DNA of 10,543 nt from WLWS01 sp964639535. GTDB lineage: Bacteria > Pseudomonadota > Gammaproteobacteria > Eutrophobiales > Eutrophobiaceae. The position numbers were made by a program, and so were the translations under genes. Positions 1 through 6,731 of the stretch are shown here, piece after piece; position 1 is the first letter of the stretch; each line of letters begins with the position of its first letter. The notes beneath the pieces are model-generated. The model did no database searches. It had not been told where the DNA came from and saw nothing but the letters and a program-made list of their open reading frames with translations. The DNA lies in the NCBI GenBank assembly GCA_964639535.1, contig CAZXDV010000096.1:1-10543 (forward strand), written 5' to 3'.

Positions 1-321
1 GTTGCTGTAGACCTGCTTGCCCGGGTCGCCGGCGTCGGCAGTAGCAGCGGGTTCAGCCGCCATTTCCTCTGCGGCAGCCTCTTCCATGGGTTCGTCCATG
101 GCTTCTTCCGCAGCCACCTCGATGGGAGCGTCGCCCTCCATCCTGCTTTCGCCCACGGGAGCGGTGTTTTTCATGGTCATCTGGTCGCGGCGTGCTTCCT
201 GCGCTTCACTTACCGGTGTTACCTGCCTGGCAATAATGCCGCAGAGCAGGAGAAACACTGCAAGAATCCCAATGACGATGGAATAGTTTCTGAAAAATAT
301 CTTGTCTTGTTCCTGGCTCAT
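1..321 (-). CDS. Membrane-anchored c-type cytochrome (cytochrome c5-like), N-terminal part only
   Basis: An open frame runs from an ATG at 321 to the window edge with no stop, giving 107 codons. The protein begins with a short polar stretch (MSQEQDKIFFRNYS). One hydrophobic segment follows at about residues 14-33 (IVIGILAVFLLLCGIIA), then a long linker rich in Ala, Glu, Met and Pro. The visible part ends in GDPGKQVYSN, which resembles the opening of a class I cytochrome c domain, where (A/S)xxCH usually follows within a few residues. The haem motif itself lies outside the window. Membrane-anchored c5-type cytochromes with this build are periplasmic electron carriers to terminal oxidases. A GGGGA ribosome site lies about 8 bases before the ATG. 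The identity is inferred from architecture and the final residues, so the exact family is uncertain. Confidence 0.7.
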   Translation of the reverse strand, partial: MSQEQDKIFFRNYSIVIGILAVFLLLCGIIARQVTPVSEAQEARRDQMTMKNTAPVGESRMEGDAPIEVAAEEAMDEPMEEAAAEEMAAEPAATADAGDPGKQVYSN

Positions 322-363
322 AAATCAGTCCCCGTAGCCGGTGGTGTTATTATTCGTGCCGCA

Positions 364-392
364 AGTATACCCATTGTCGCCAAAGGTGGAAA
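364..392 (-). promoter_or_regulatory. Putative sigma70 promoter for the cytochrome gene
   Basis: On the minus strand, TATACT (364-369) is preceded at 17 bp by TTTCCA (387-392). The predicted start, near 357, would give a leader of about 36 nt carrying the GGGGA ribosome site. The -35 hexamer sits exactly in the spacer of a 6-bp inverted repeat. Based on consensus similarity only. Confidence 0.45.
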
Positions 393-398
393 CTTTGG
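380..398. promoter_or_regulatory. Inverted repeat over the -35 of the cytochrome promoter, possible operator
   Basis: CCAAAG (380-385) and CTTTGG (393-398) are perfect 6-bp arms around a 7-bp spacer. The spacer contains the putative -35 hexamer, so a protein bound here would compete with RNA polymerase. No known regulator consensus was recognised, and it may be chance. Confidence 0.3.
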
Positions 399-487
399 CT
401 GAATCCGTGGCACGGCCGCCAGGCTCACGCTCATGAACCGGAAAAGCAAGGCGAAACAATGAGGTTTCCCGGTCGAGGACGGCCAAT

Positions 488-515
488 GCGACAGGAATTG
501 TTGATCGAATATAAT
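488..515 (+). promoter_or_regulatory. Putative sigma70 promoter for the HD hydrolase operon
   Basis: A perfect TATAAT (510-515) is preceded at 16 bp by GCGACA (488-493), which keeps the GACA half of the consensus. Transcription would start near 522, giving a leader of about 28 nt before the GTG at 550. Confidence 0.55.
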
Positions 516-549
516 CGAAGGGCAATCACTTAACCGCCGGGGCATTATC

Positions 550-1122
550 GTGACACGGGACGCAACACTTGAAGATCGCCTGCAGTTTTTAAAACGGGCG
601 GAAAACCTGAAAAACACACTACGCAGTGGCAACACCAGTATTGGACGAAGGGAAAGTACGGCGGAGCACAGCTGGCGCCTTGCACTACTGGCCATGGTTG
701 TTGCCGATCTTGTTCCGGGTATAGACCTGCTGAAACTTCTCAAGCTATGTATTCTGCACGACCTGGGGGAGGCAGTAGACGGAGACATTCCTGCCCCGGA
801 GCAGGTCGGGCTCAGGCAGAAATCAGGCAAGGAGCGTGCGGACTTCGTATCACTAATCGAGGACCTGCCCCCACCTGTAAAGGCCGAATTCCTTGCCCTG
901 TGGGACGAATATGAAAATGCGGCCAGTGAAGAGGCCAGGCTTGCCAAGGCCCTGGATAAGATTGAGACCCTGGTACAGCATAACCAGGGCAGTAACCTGC
1001 CCGGATTCGACTACGGCTTCAATCTTGACTATGGTAGAAACTACACCGATGCCAACCGGCTTACCGCTGAGCTACGGGCAATGATCGATATCGAAACAAG
1101 GCAGCTGGCGGAGGAAAAATGA
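550..1122 (+). CDS. HD-domain phosphohydrolase (YfbR-like, HD_3 family)
   Basis: This 190-residue protein carries the HD superfamily metal-site pattern: H40 (in TAEHSWR), H70-D71 (in ILHDLGEA) and a distal D136 (in LAKALDKIE). E74 and the DGDIP segment are typical of the YfbR-like branch, whose best-studied member is a dNMP 5'-nucleotidase. It is cytosolic, with no signal peptide or membrane segment. Substrates in this branch vary, so the nucleotidase role is inferred. The start is GTG at 550: no in-frame ATG precedes the conserved LEDRLQFLKRAENLKN stretch, and a GGGG lies about 7 bases upstream. It is the first gene of a tight plus-strand run, with 33 bp to the next gene. The family assignment is secure and the exact substrate is not. 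Confidence 0.85.
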   Translation: MTRDATLEDRLQFLKRAENLKNTLRSGNTSIGRRESTAEHSWRLALLAMVVADLVPGIDLLKLLKLCILHDLGEAVDGDIPAPEQVGLRQKSGKERADFVSLIEDLPPPVKAEFLALWDEYENAASEEARLAKALDKIETLVQHNQGSNLPGFDYGFNLDYGRNYTDANRLTAELRAMIDIETRQLAEEK

Positions 1123-1155
1123 TGCTGCCCCTTACCAGGAACCAGGAGAGAGTGA

Positions 1156-1473
1156 ATGGCACAGTACGCGATTGTCTACATTGGCGGCGATCAGCCTGCC
1201 AGTCCGGAAGAAGGAAAGGCGCATTTTGGAAAATACATGGAGTGGTTGAAATCTCTCGGGGAGGCTGCAGTCAGCCCGGCGAATCCGCTCAAGGACACCA
1301 GGACGGTGAGTCCGGATGGAGCAGTTTCCCTGGGGTCGGTAAGCGGGATGTCCGGCTATACCATCGTGGAAGCAGCTTCAATGGACGCCGCCCTCGAGAT
1401 GGCACAAGGCTGCCCGTTCCTCGATATCAATGGTTCGCTAGAAGTATCTGAACTGGTCAAGATGCCAATGTAA
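1156..1473 (+). CDS. YciI-like (YCII/DGPF-related) small protein
   Basis: This 105-residue protein resembles the YCII superfamily of ferredoxin-like alpha+beta proteins. It opens with a strand (MAQYAIVYIGGD), has a central HFGKYMEWLKSLGEA helix, and ends with the pattern ALEMAQGCPFLDINGSLEVSEL. This matches the GC/GHP, beta strand and ELxxM ending of many DGPF-type members. It is probably a dimeric cytosolic protein. Biochemical roles are poorly known; some relatives are fused to sigma factors or act in dehalogenation-like reactions, and none can be assigned here. AGGAGA lies about 7 bases before the ATG, supporting this start. The gene ends with a double stop (TAATAA). It sits 33 bp after the HD hydrolase and 29 bp before the M20 amidohydrolase, so co-transcription is likely. 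Confidence 0.75.
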   Translation: MAQYAIVYIGGDQPASPEEGKAHFGKYMEWLKSLGEAAVSPANPLKDTRTVSPDGAVSLGSVSGMSGYTIVEAASMDAALEMAQGCPFLDINGSLEVSELVKMPM

Positions 1474-1502
1474 TAACGTTTTAAACCACGGGGGGAATAA
1501 GC

Positions 1503-2807
1503 ATGTCCAGGCAAAAATTAATCATGGTGATTTGCGGCTTCGCGGTCGCCGCAATAACCTCATTCGGCGTACATGCCGATGCAGATGAGCAGCTCGAAAG
1601 GCTGGTAAAGAAAGTCACTCCAAGAGTAGTGGAATGGCGCAGGGATATTCACCAGCACCCCGAGCTGGGCAACCGTGAAACCAGGACCTCGGCCCTTGTT
1701 GCTGCGCACCTGGAAAAGCTGGGCATGGAAGTGAAAACAGGTGTCGCCCATACCGGCGTAGTCGGATTGCTAAAAGGCGCAGGGCCAGGCCCGGTTGTCG
1801 CGCTCAGGGCAGACATGGATGCACTGCCGGTGACCGAGCAGGTTGACCTGCCCTTCGCTTCAAAGGTGCGCACCATGTATAACGGCCAGGAAGTCGGCGT
1901 GATGCATGCATGCGGCCATGATGCCCACACCTCGATATTGATGGGTGTCGCGGAGGTCCTGAGCGGAATGAAAAGTGACCTGCAAGGCAGTGTAAAATTT
2001 ATTTTTCAACCCGCCGAGGAAGGCGCGCCGGAAGGTGAAGAAGGCGGTGCCGCCATGATGATTGCCGAGGGCGTGCTGGAAAACCCGCGGCCCGAGGCAA
2101 TTTTTGGACTGCACGTTTTCCCGGCGCCCCCGGGCACCCTCGGTTATCGTTCAGGCGGTATCATGGCCAGCGCGGATGCCTTCAAGATGCGTATCAGCGG
2201 CGCACAAACCCACGGGGCCCAGCCCTGGGCAGGTAACGATCCCATCGTCGTCTCGGCACAGATCGTACAGGCCCTGCAGCTTATTCCTGCCCGGCAAACG
2301 GATACAACCGTGGCGCCGGTGGTGGTTTCTGTTGGTTCCATCCATGGCGGGCTGCGCTCAAATATCATTCCCGATTACGTGGATCTTGAAGGGACTATTC
2401 GCATTCTTGACCCGAGCCTGCGGGACGGTGTGCTAATGCGTATAGAGAGAACCGCGGTGAATATTGCAGAGGCCTCTGGCGCAAAGGCCGAGGTCACGAT
2501 CCTGCCCTACGCCCCTGTGACCTTTAATGACCCTGCCATGGTCAGGAAAATGTTGCCCACACTTCAGCGTGTTGCCGGCCCAGGGCTGGTGGAGGCCAGG
2601 CCTGTTACCCCGGCTGAAGATTTCGCGTTCATGCTGGAAGAGGTGCCTGGAATTTACCTGTTTCTTGGAATTAATGATAAGGGTGTGAGCATGCAGGATG
2701 CGGCACCCAATCATTCGCCTTTTTTCCGTATCAATGAAGACGTGCTGCCGCTTGGTGTAAAAACCCTCTCGGCGCTGGTGGTGGATTACATGAAGATGGC
2801 GAGGTAG
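1503..2807 (+). CDS. Exported M20-family amidohydrolase (HipO/IAA-amino acid hydrolase type)
   Basis: This 434-residue protein is a metal-dependent hydrolase of N-acyl amino acids or small amide conjugates. Family landmarks are present in order: IHQHPEL (49-55), LRADMDALPV (101-110), the metal-binding HACGHDAH (135-142, with C137, H139, D140), FQPAEEG with the catalytic Glu near 172-173, and H204 in FGLHVF. Near the C-terminus are EDFAFM and an NHSPFF ligand segment. The first ~25 residues form a signal peptide (basic start, hydrophobic core, VHA-DA cleavage site), so it should act in the periplasm, unlike many cytosolic relatives. GGGGGGA lies about 8 bases before the ATG. It is the last gene of the plus-strand run, and its stop is only 12 bp from that of the converging diguanylate cyclase gene. 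The true substrate is unknown. Confidence 0.92.
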   Translation: MSRQKLIMVICGFAVAAITSFGVHADADEQLERLVKKVTPRVVEWRRDIHQHPELGNRETRTSALVAAHLEKLGMEVKTGVAHTGVVGLLKGAGPGPVVALRADMDALPVTEQVDLPFASKVRTMYNGQEVGVMHACGHDAHTSILMGVAEVLSGMKSDLQGSVKFIFQPAEEGAPEGEEGGAAMMIAEGVLENPRPEAIFGLHVFPAPPGTLGYRSGGIMASADAFKMRISGAQTHGAQPWAGNDPIVVSAQIVQALQLIPARQTDTTVAPVVVSVGSIHGGLRSNIIPDYVDLEGTIRILDPSLRDGVLMRIERTAVNIAEASGAKAEVTILPYAPVTFNDPAMVRKMLPTLQRVAGPGLVEARPVTPAEDFAFMLEEVPGIYLFLGINDKGVSMQDAAPNHSPFFRINEDVLPLGVKTLSALVVDYMKMAR

Positions 2808-2819
2808 AGAAGTAACTGC

Positions 2820-4373
2820 CTAGTCCTGGATCATCACGCGGTTACGTCCACCCTGCTTTGCCCGGTACATGGCCTTGTCCGCTCTTTCAAAAACAGCACC
2901 CAGGCTTTCGCCTTTCCTGATCTCGGCGATACCGCAGGAAATGGTGATGGGAACCGGTTGCCGGGAGTAATGAAACTTACGTAGCTCTACTTCCCTGCGC
3001 AGGTTCTCGGCGGCCACCCGCGCCTGCTCCAGCTGTGTCTCCGGCAGTAGCAGGATAAATTCCTCGCCGCCGTAGCGGGCAAAAAAGTCTGTTTTTCGAA
3101 TGTTTGATGCGCAGACTTCTGCAATGGTTTTCAGCACCTTGTCGCCAGCCTTGTGCCCCCAGCTGTCGTTCACGCCCTTGAATTTGTCCACGTCGATGAC
3201 ACAGAGACAAAAAGCCTGCCCGTTTCTTTGCCAGCGGGCAAATTCCTGCCTGGCCTTTTCGTTGTAGGCAAGGCGATTTGGCACCGCCGTGAGGGCATCG
3301 GTCTTGGCCTTCCTGTACTCCTCGTGGATTCTCCTGCGCAGTTGCTCGGTCTCCCCTTTCATGGCATCGACCTTTTCCATGAGCCGGCTCACCCGCGCCT
3401 GCCACTTTTGCTGGCGCTGCTGGCTCGTGTCCTGGAATGCGCTGACCGATTGTTCAATGCAGGTGAGGCGGGTCTCGATGACCCTTTTCATTTCCATGAC
3501 ATCATCGGAATCAAGGATGCCATCCCTTATACAACGAACATTTTCTTCTACCAGTGCATTCAGTGAACTGGCATCCTCGCTGGCGCGTGAACCTTCACCT
3601 TCGATTTCCTGGAAACAGTCCTCAACATCTACCAGGCGGGCGGTAACCTTCACCAGGAAATTCTGAATGTCCCCGAGCTCCGCCTGCAGTGCCTCCTGCA
3701 GGTCGTTCACAACGATAGCCGTGTCGCGCAGCGCCGCTGAAAGGTCTTCCGCGGACTCGAGCTTGCTGATACGGGTTTTTACATGCTCAACCCGGGTGCT
3801 GTATTCCTTCGGAATGGATAACCATTCAAACAACTCCATCAGCCTGGTCCGCATTTCCGCCAGGCCAGTTTCATCGCCTGCGACGGTGCCCTCCCCTGCA
3901 CTGCTGGTTAGAATCTGCACCAGTTCCTGTATCAGCTGCAGGCGCTCCTGCTCTTCGTTGATTTGTGCGGCACGCTTTCTAAGTGCCAGCACCTCTATTC
4001 CAGCTTCGCCGGGCAGGGACACGCTTTCAAGTAAGTGCGCCAGTGGATCGGCCTGCGCGCTATTTTCCCTTGCTTCAGCACGATTGCCTTTTTCACGGGA
4101 GAAACTGACGATTTCTTCAATAATCGGGTCAATGATCCTGTTGCGCGCTACCCTGTCTTTTTCTTTTTGAAGCTGTCCGCGCATCGTCGCCAGCCTGTCA
4201 TCGAGCTTGTCATCGATACCGGTATAGCTGAATAACAGCCGCAGGATGGACTTGTAGAGCCTGTCCTCCGTTTTAGCGAAGTCCTGCTGTTTCTCTTCCA
4301 GGTCATTTAGCGACTGGACATAACGCTCTTTCCAGACTGGTTCCTCGTCTAGAATGCTCGCCTGTGATTCCAT
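2820..4373 (-). CDS. Diguanylate cyclase with long coiled-coil N-terminus (DgcH-like)
   Basis: This 517-residue protein makes c-di-GMP from two GTP. The C-terminal GGDEF domain spans about 355-515. It has an intact active-site signature GGEEF (435-439) and an RxxD inhibitory site (RKTD, 426-429) five residues before it, so it should be active and product-inhibited. The first ~350 residues are helical, charged and heptad-like, with no clear membrane segment or signal peptide, suggesting a cytosolic coiled-coil dimer sensing an unknown input. The GGDEF-dsbA-cytochrome c4-engB order recalls the PA5487 (dgcH) neighbourhood of Pseudomonas aeruginosa. The ATG at 4373 has a GGGG about 7 bases upstream. 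It lies 146 bp downstream of dsbA on the same strand. The enzyme class is secure; orthology to DgcH rests on synteny and general similarity. Confidence 0.92.
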   Translation of the reverse strand: MESQASILDEEPVWKERYVQSLNDLEEKQQDFAKTEDRLYKSILRLLFSYTGIDDKLDDRLATMRGQLQKEKDRVARNRIIDPIIEEIVSFSREKGNRAEARENSAQADPLAHLLESVSLPGEAGIEVLALRKRAAQINEEQERLQLIQELVQILTSSAGEGTVAGDETGLAEMRTRLMELFEWLSIPKEYSTRVEHVKTRISKLESAEDLSAALRDTAIVVNDLQEALQAELGDIQNFLVKVTARLVDVEDCFQEIEGEGSRASEDASSLNALVEENVRCIRDGILDSDDVMEMKRVIETRLTCIEQSVSAFQDTSQQRQQKWQARVSRLMEKVDAMKGETEQLRRRIHEEYRKAKTDALTAVPNRLAYNEKARQEFARWQRNGQAFCLCVIDVDKFKGVNDSWGHKAGDKVLKTIAEVCASNIRKTDFFARYGGEEFILLLPETQLEQARVAAENLRREVELRKFHYSRQPVPITISCGIAEIRKGESLGAVFERADKAMYRAKQGGRNRVMIQD

Positions 4374-4395
4374 GGTGTACCCCGTTTACGTAATG

Positions 4396-4512
4396 CCGGG
4401 CCCGGCAACAAGGCATGCACCATGAATTTGCTGACGCGAAGATGCCCGGCGTGAAAAACGCCAGGCACTGATTGATTGGGACCTGGCCCCTGCAAAGGGG
4501 CAAGTTCAGGCC
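4396..4512. repeat. Cluster of palindromes/hairpins between dsbA and the diguanylate cyclase gene
   Basis: Three dyads lie in this short gap. The first is a perfect 12-bp palindrome GCCGGGCCCGGC near 4396-4407. The second is an 8-bp stem (minus-strand GCCTGGCG/CGCCGGGC, one G-U, loop TTTTTCA) near 4443-4465. The third is GCCCC/GGGGC around TTTGCA, with flanking CCTG/CAGG arms, near 4482-4511, just after the dsbA stop. None is followed by a clear T-run, so they may be weak or Rho-assisted terminators, or 3'-end stabilisers of dsbA mRNA. Confidence 0.45.
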
Positions 4513-4519
4513 GCCTGGC

Positions 4520-5134
4520 TTATTCTCCTCTCTCCTTATCGACCAGCATGTCCATGGTCTTGAGGAGGTTATCGTAGGAACCGGCCAGGGCGGCACCGGT
4601 CATGTACTTACCGTTTACAACAACCGCCGGCACACCGGTGATCTTGTAACGCTGTCCCATGAGGAAAGCCTGCTTGAATTTCACTTCAACTTCGTTGGAG
4701 TTATACGCCCGGGTAAATTCGTCGCCGTCAACGCCCTTTGACTCAAAGAAGTCTTTCAGCTCGCTTTCAGAGAAAATCCTCTTGCGATCCTTGTGCAGTG
4801 CCTCAAAAAGGGGAGTATGAATCTGCTCAAGCACACCGAGTTTTTCAGCGGCATAGTAGGCCCTGGCATGGGCCACCCAGCTCTTGCTAAAAATCCCGGG
4901 CATGCGTCGAAACTCGACGTCTTCTGGTAAATTGGCCACCCAGTTATTTACATGCGGCTCAAAGTCGTAGCAGTGCGGGCAGCCGTACCAGAATATTTCC
5001 ACAACCTCGATCTTGCCCTCGGGCACCTGCGTGGGTTGGGCTGGAACAATATTCTTGTAGGGCTCCGCTGCAATGACGTAGGTGGACAGCATAAGGGCCA
5101 GGACACTGACCAGGATTCGAGCGCTATTCTTCAT
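4520..5134 (-). CDS. dsbA: Periplasmic thiol:disulfide oxidoreductase DsbA
   Basis: DsbA introduces disulfide bonds into exported proteins in the periplasm and is reoxidised by DsbB. With the start chosen here it has 204 residues, a normal length for the family. The signal peptide covers about 1-23 (MKNSARILVSVLALMLSTYVIAA). The thioredoxin-fold active site CPHC is at 52-55 within FWYGCPHCYDFEP, and the cis-proline loop (TGVPAVVVNGKY) lies toward the C-terminus. The open frame extends 14 codons further upstream, but the ATG at 5134 is preferred: it opens a proper signal peptide and has AGGA about 8 bases before it. A 177-bp gap separates it from cytochrome c4 upstream, so it may have its own promoter, though no convincing one was found. 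DsbA beside c-type cytochromes is biologically sensible, since both belong to periplasmic thiol and haem chemistry. Confidence 0.95.
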   Translation of the reverse strand: MKNSARILVSVLALMLSTYVIAAEPYKNIVPAQPTQVPEGKIEVVEIFWYGCPHCYDFEPHVNNWVANLPEDVEFRRMPGIFSKSWVAHARAYYAAEKLGVLEQIHTPLFEALHKDRKRIFSESELKDFFESKGVDGDEFTRAYNSNEVEVKFKQAFLMGQRYKITGVPAVVVNGKYMTGAALAGSYDNLLKTMDMLVDKERGE

Positions 5135-5311
5135 GTTGTTTTTTCCTGCTTGTTTGTTCTGCTGGCCTGCGTGCAAGGCCTGTCGTATTTTACTGGCTAT
5201 GCCTGTTTGACTGGCCCGGCGCCACCGAGTTTCACGAGGATTGCCCAGGTCACTGTATTTTCTTGAAATTTAGTTCCAGTGAAAATTGCCGGCTCAGCCA
5301 CAGTTGCCTGC

Positions 5312-5920
5312 CTAGTGCAGGCCTTCGATATAGTCTGATACCGCTTCAATTTCCTCGTCGGTCATCTTGGCGGCGATGTTGCGCATTACGCCATTGAGGT
5401 CATTTGCCCTTTGCCCGGCCTTGAATGCCTTCAGCGTCGCGGCGCTGTAGGCGGAGTATTGCCCGGTGAGCGATGGGTAATTTGCGGCCGGGTTGCCGCG
5501 ACCTGAAGGGCCATGGCAGGCCATGCAGGCTGCGAGTCCCTTGCTGGCGTCACCGGCGCGGTAAAGACGCTGGCCCAGGTCCATCTTGTCAGGGTTGCTG
5601 TCGCCGGTAGCCCCCTGAAGACTGGCATAGTACGCGGCCAGGTTGTCGATATCCTCGTCGGACAGGGCGGCTACCATGGGAGCCATGATGGCATTCTCGC
5701 GGGCACCGGACTTGTAATCGTGGATCTGCTTGGCGAGGTATTTTGCATGCTGACCAGCAAGGCGCGGTTGCAGTGGCAGGGCATCTACGCCGTTACCATC
5801 CTGGCCGTGACAGGCGGTACAGGTGGCAGACTTTGCCTTGCCCGCAGCAGCATCAGCGGCAATCGCAGCAGGCTGGACGAGCAGCAGCATGCTGATTAAA
5901 AAGCTAACATTTTTCAACAT
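5312..5920 (-). CDS. Dihaem cytochrome c4
   Basis: This 202-residue protein is a periplasmic two-domain electron carrier, usually linking the bc1 complex or other donors to cbb3-type oxidases. A signal peptide occupies about 1-22 (ending AAIAAD). The two class I cytochrome halves each have a CxxCH motif: CTACH at 34-38 and CMACH at 132-136. Candidate methionine ligands are M79 or M82 (IMAPM) and the Met in NGVMRN. The twin-domain layout and length are standard for cytochrome c4. AGAGGAAA lies about 8 bases before the ATG at 5920, a strong ribosome site. It diverges from engB across 174 bp, which should hold promoters for both genes, although none stands out clearly. Cytochrome c4 beside dsbA and engB is a known Pseudomonas-type arrangement. 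Confidence 0.95.
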   Translation of the reverse strand: MLKNVSFLISMLLLVQPAAIAADAAAGKAKSATCTACHGQDGNGVDALPLQPRLAGQHAKYLAKQIHDYKSGARENAIMAPMVAALSDEDIDNLAAYYASLQGATGDSNPDKMDLGQRLYRAGDASKGLAACMACHGPSGRGNPAANYPSLTGQYSAYSAATLKAFKAGQRANDLNGVMRNIAAKMTDEEIEAVSDYIEGLH

Positions 5921-6094
5921 GAACGGGTTTCCTCTAATTCAACTGGTATTTCCCAGGTTGGCGACGGTATAGTGACTGCACTTACCTGTTGCCCAGACCT
6001 GCTTTGATTTTTTGCGTATCTTACAGAAAAAATGGCGGCGAGTGGACGAGAATCACTGGAAAATTGGGAATCCTGCGTACTTCACACACGAAAA

Positions 6095-6688
6095 ATGAGT
6101 TTAAAAGATTACCATAACGCCAGTTATACAAGGAGCGCACACCATCTGGACCAGTTACTGGAGGATGAAGGCCGCGAAGTGGCTTTCGCCGGCCGCTCCA
6201 ATGCCGGCAAGTCCAGCATCATCAATGCTCTTACCGGGCAAAACCGCCTGGCAAAGATCAGCAAGACCCCGGGCAGAACCCAGCTAATCAATTTCTTTTC
6301 CGTGACGGAGCACTGCCGCCTGGTGGATTTACCCGGTTATGGCTATGCGAAAGTCCCGGAAAAGACCCAGCTTCACTGGGCGGAAAACCTCGGGCGCTAC
6401 TTTCATGAGAGGGAGTGCCTGGTGGGGGTGGTGATGATCTGCGATATTCGGCGCAAGATTACCGAGCACGATGAGCGCATGATCGAGTGGTGTGAATATG
6501 CCGATCTGCCTGTGCACATATTGTTAAACAAGTCAGACAAGCTGGCTTTCGGCGCGCGAAAGAAAACCATGGCCGCGGTGCAAAAGGGTCTGCAGGGCAG
6601 GGGGCACAGCGTGCAGCTGTTTTCTGCGCTGAAAAAACAGGGGATTGACGAACTGGTGAACCAGCTGGACACCTGGTTCGGAATATAA
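6095..6688 (+). CDS. engB: Ribosome biogenesis GTPase EngB (YihA/YsxC)
   Basis: EngB is an essential GTPase in late 50S subunit assembly. The 197-residue product shows all G motifs: G1 GRSNAGKS (33-40), G2 in SKTPGRT (about 57-62), G3 DLPGYG (78-83), G4 NKSD (145-148) and the G5-like FSALKKQG (176-183). The open frame allows an earlier ATG at 6032, but 6095 is preferred: MSLKDYHNASYTRSAHHLDQ then matches the E. coli YihA N-terminus in length up to AFAGRSN, and the extra 21 residues look unlike the family. Neither ATG has a strong Shine-Dalgarno, so the start is slightly uncertain. The gene is divergent from cytochrome c4. Its stop codon overlaps the end of a candidate small RNA converging from the other strand. 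polA, a common neighbour in Pseudomonas and enterics, is not seen next to it here. Confidence 0.95.
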   Translation: MSLKDYHNASYTRSAHHLDQLLEDEGREVAFAGRSNAGKSSIINALTGQNRLAKISKTPGRTQLINFFSVTEHCRLVDLPGYGYAKVPEKTQLHWAENLGRYFHERECLVGVVMICDIRRKITEHDERMIEWCEYADLPVHILLNKSDKLAFGARKKTMAAVQKGLQGRGHSVQLFSALKKQGIDELVNQLDTWFGI

Positions 6689-6731
6689 AAGAAGGCCCCG
6701 GTTATTTTCAAAGGGGGAGGTTACCGGGGCC
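6680..6731 (-). terminator. Minus-strand intrinsic terminator overlapping the engB stop
   Basis: GGCCCCGGT (6694-6702) pairs perfectly with ACCGGGGCC (6723-6731) around a 20-nt loop. Read on the minus strand, the hairpin is followed by TTCTTTTAT, an interrupted T-tract. Read on the plus strand it is followed by AAGATT, so it is oriented for a transcript coming from higher coordinates. The T-tract overlaps the engB stop at 6686-6688. Confidence 0.7.

Noticed and set aside
318..947. 209-codon minus-strand open frame over the HD hydrolase gene
   Set aside because: Ser/Arg-rich antisense shadow of a recognisable gene, with no domain of its own.
1119..1451. 110-codon frame starting with an ATGA overlap at the end of the HD hydrolase gene
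   Set aside because: It overlaps the YciI-like gene in another frame. The YciI frame has the recognisable fold and a good ribosome site at 1156.
5135..5176. 14-residue upstream extension of DsbA
   Set aside because: It would place polar residues before the signal peptide. The ATG at 5134 has AGGA upstream and opens a normal signal peptide.
6032..6094. N-terminal extension of EngB from an earlier ATG
   Set aside because: The 21 extra residues are not family-like, and starting at 6095 reproduces the E. coli N-terminal length. Neither start has a good ribosome site, so this is a preference.
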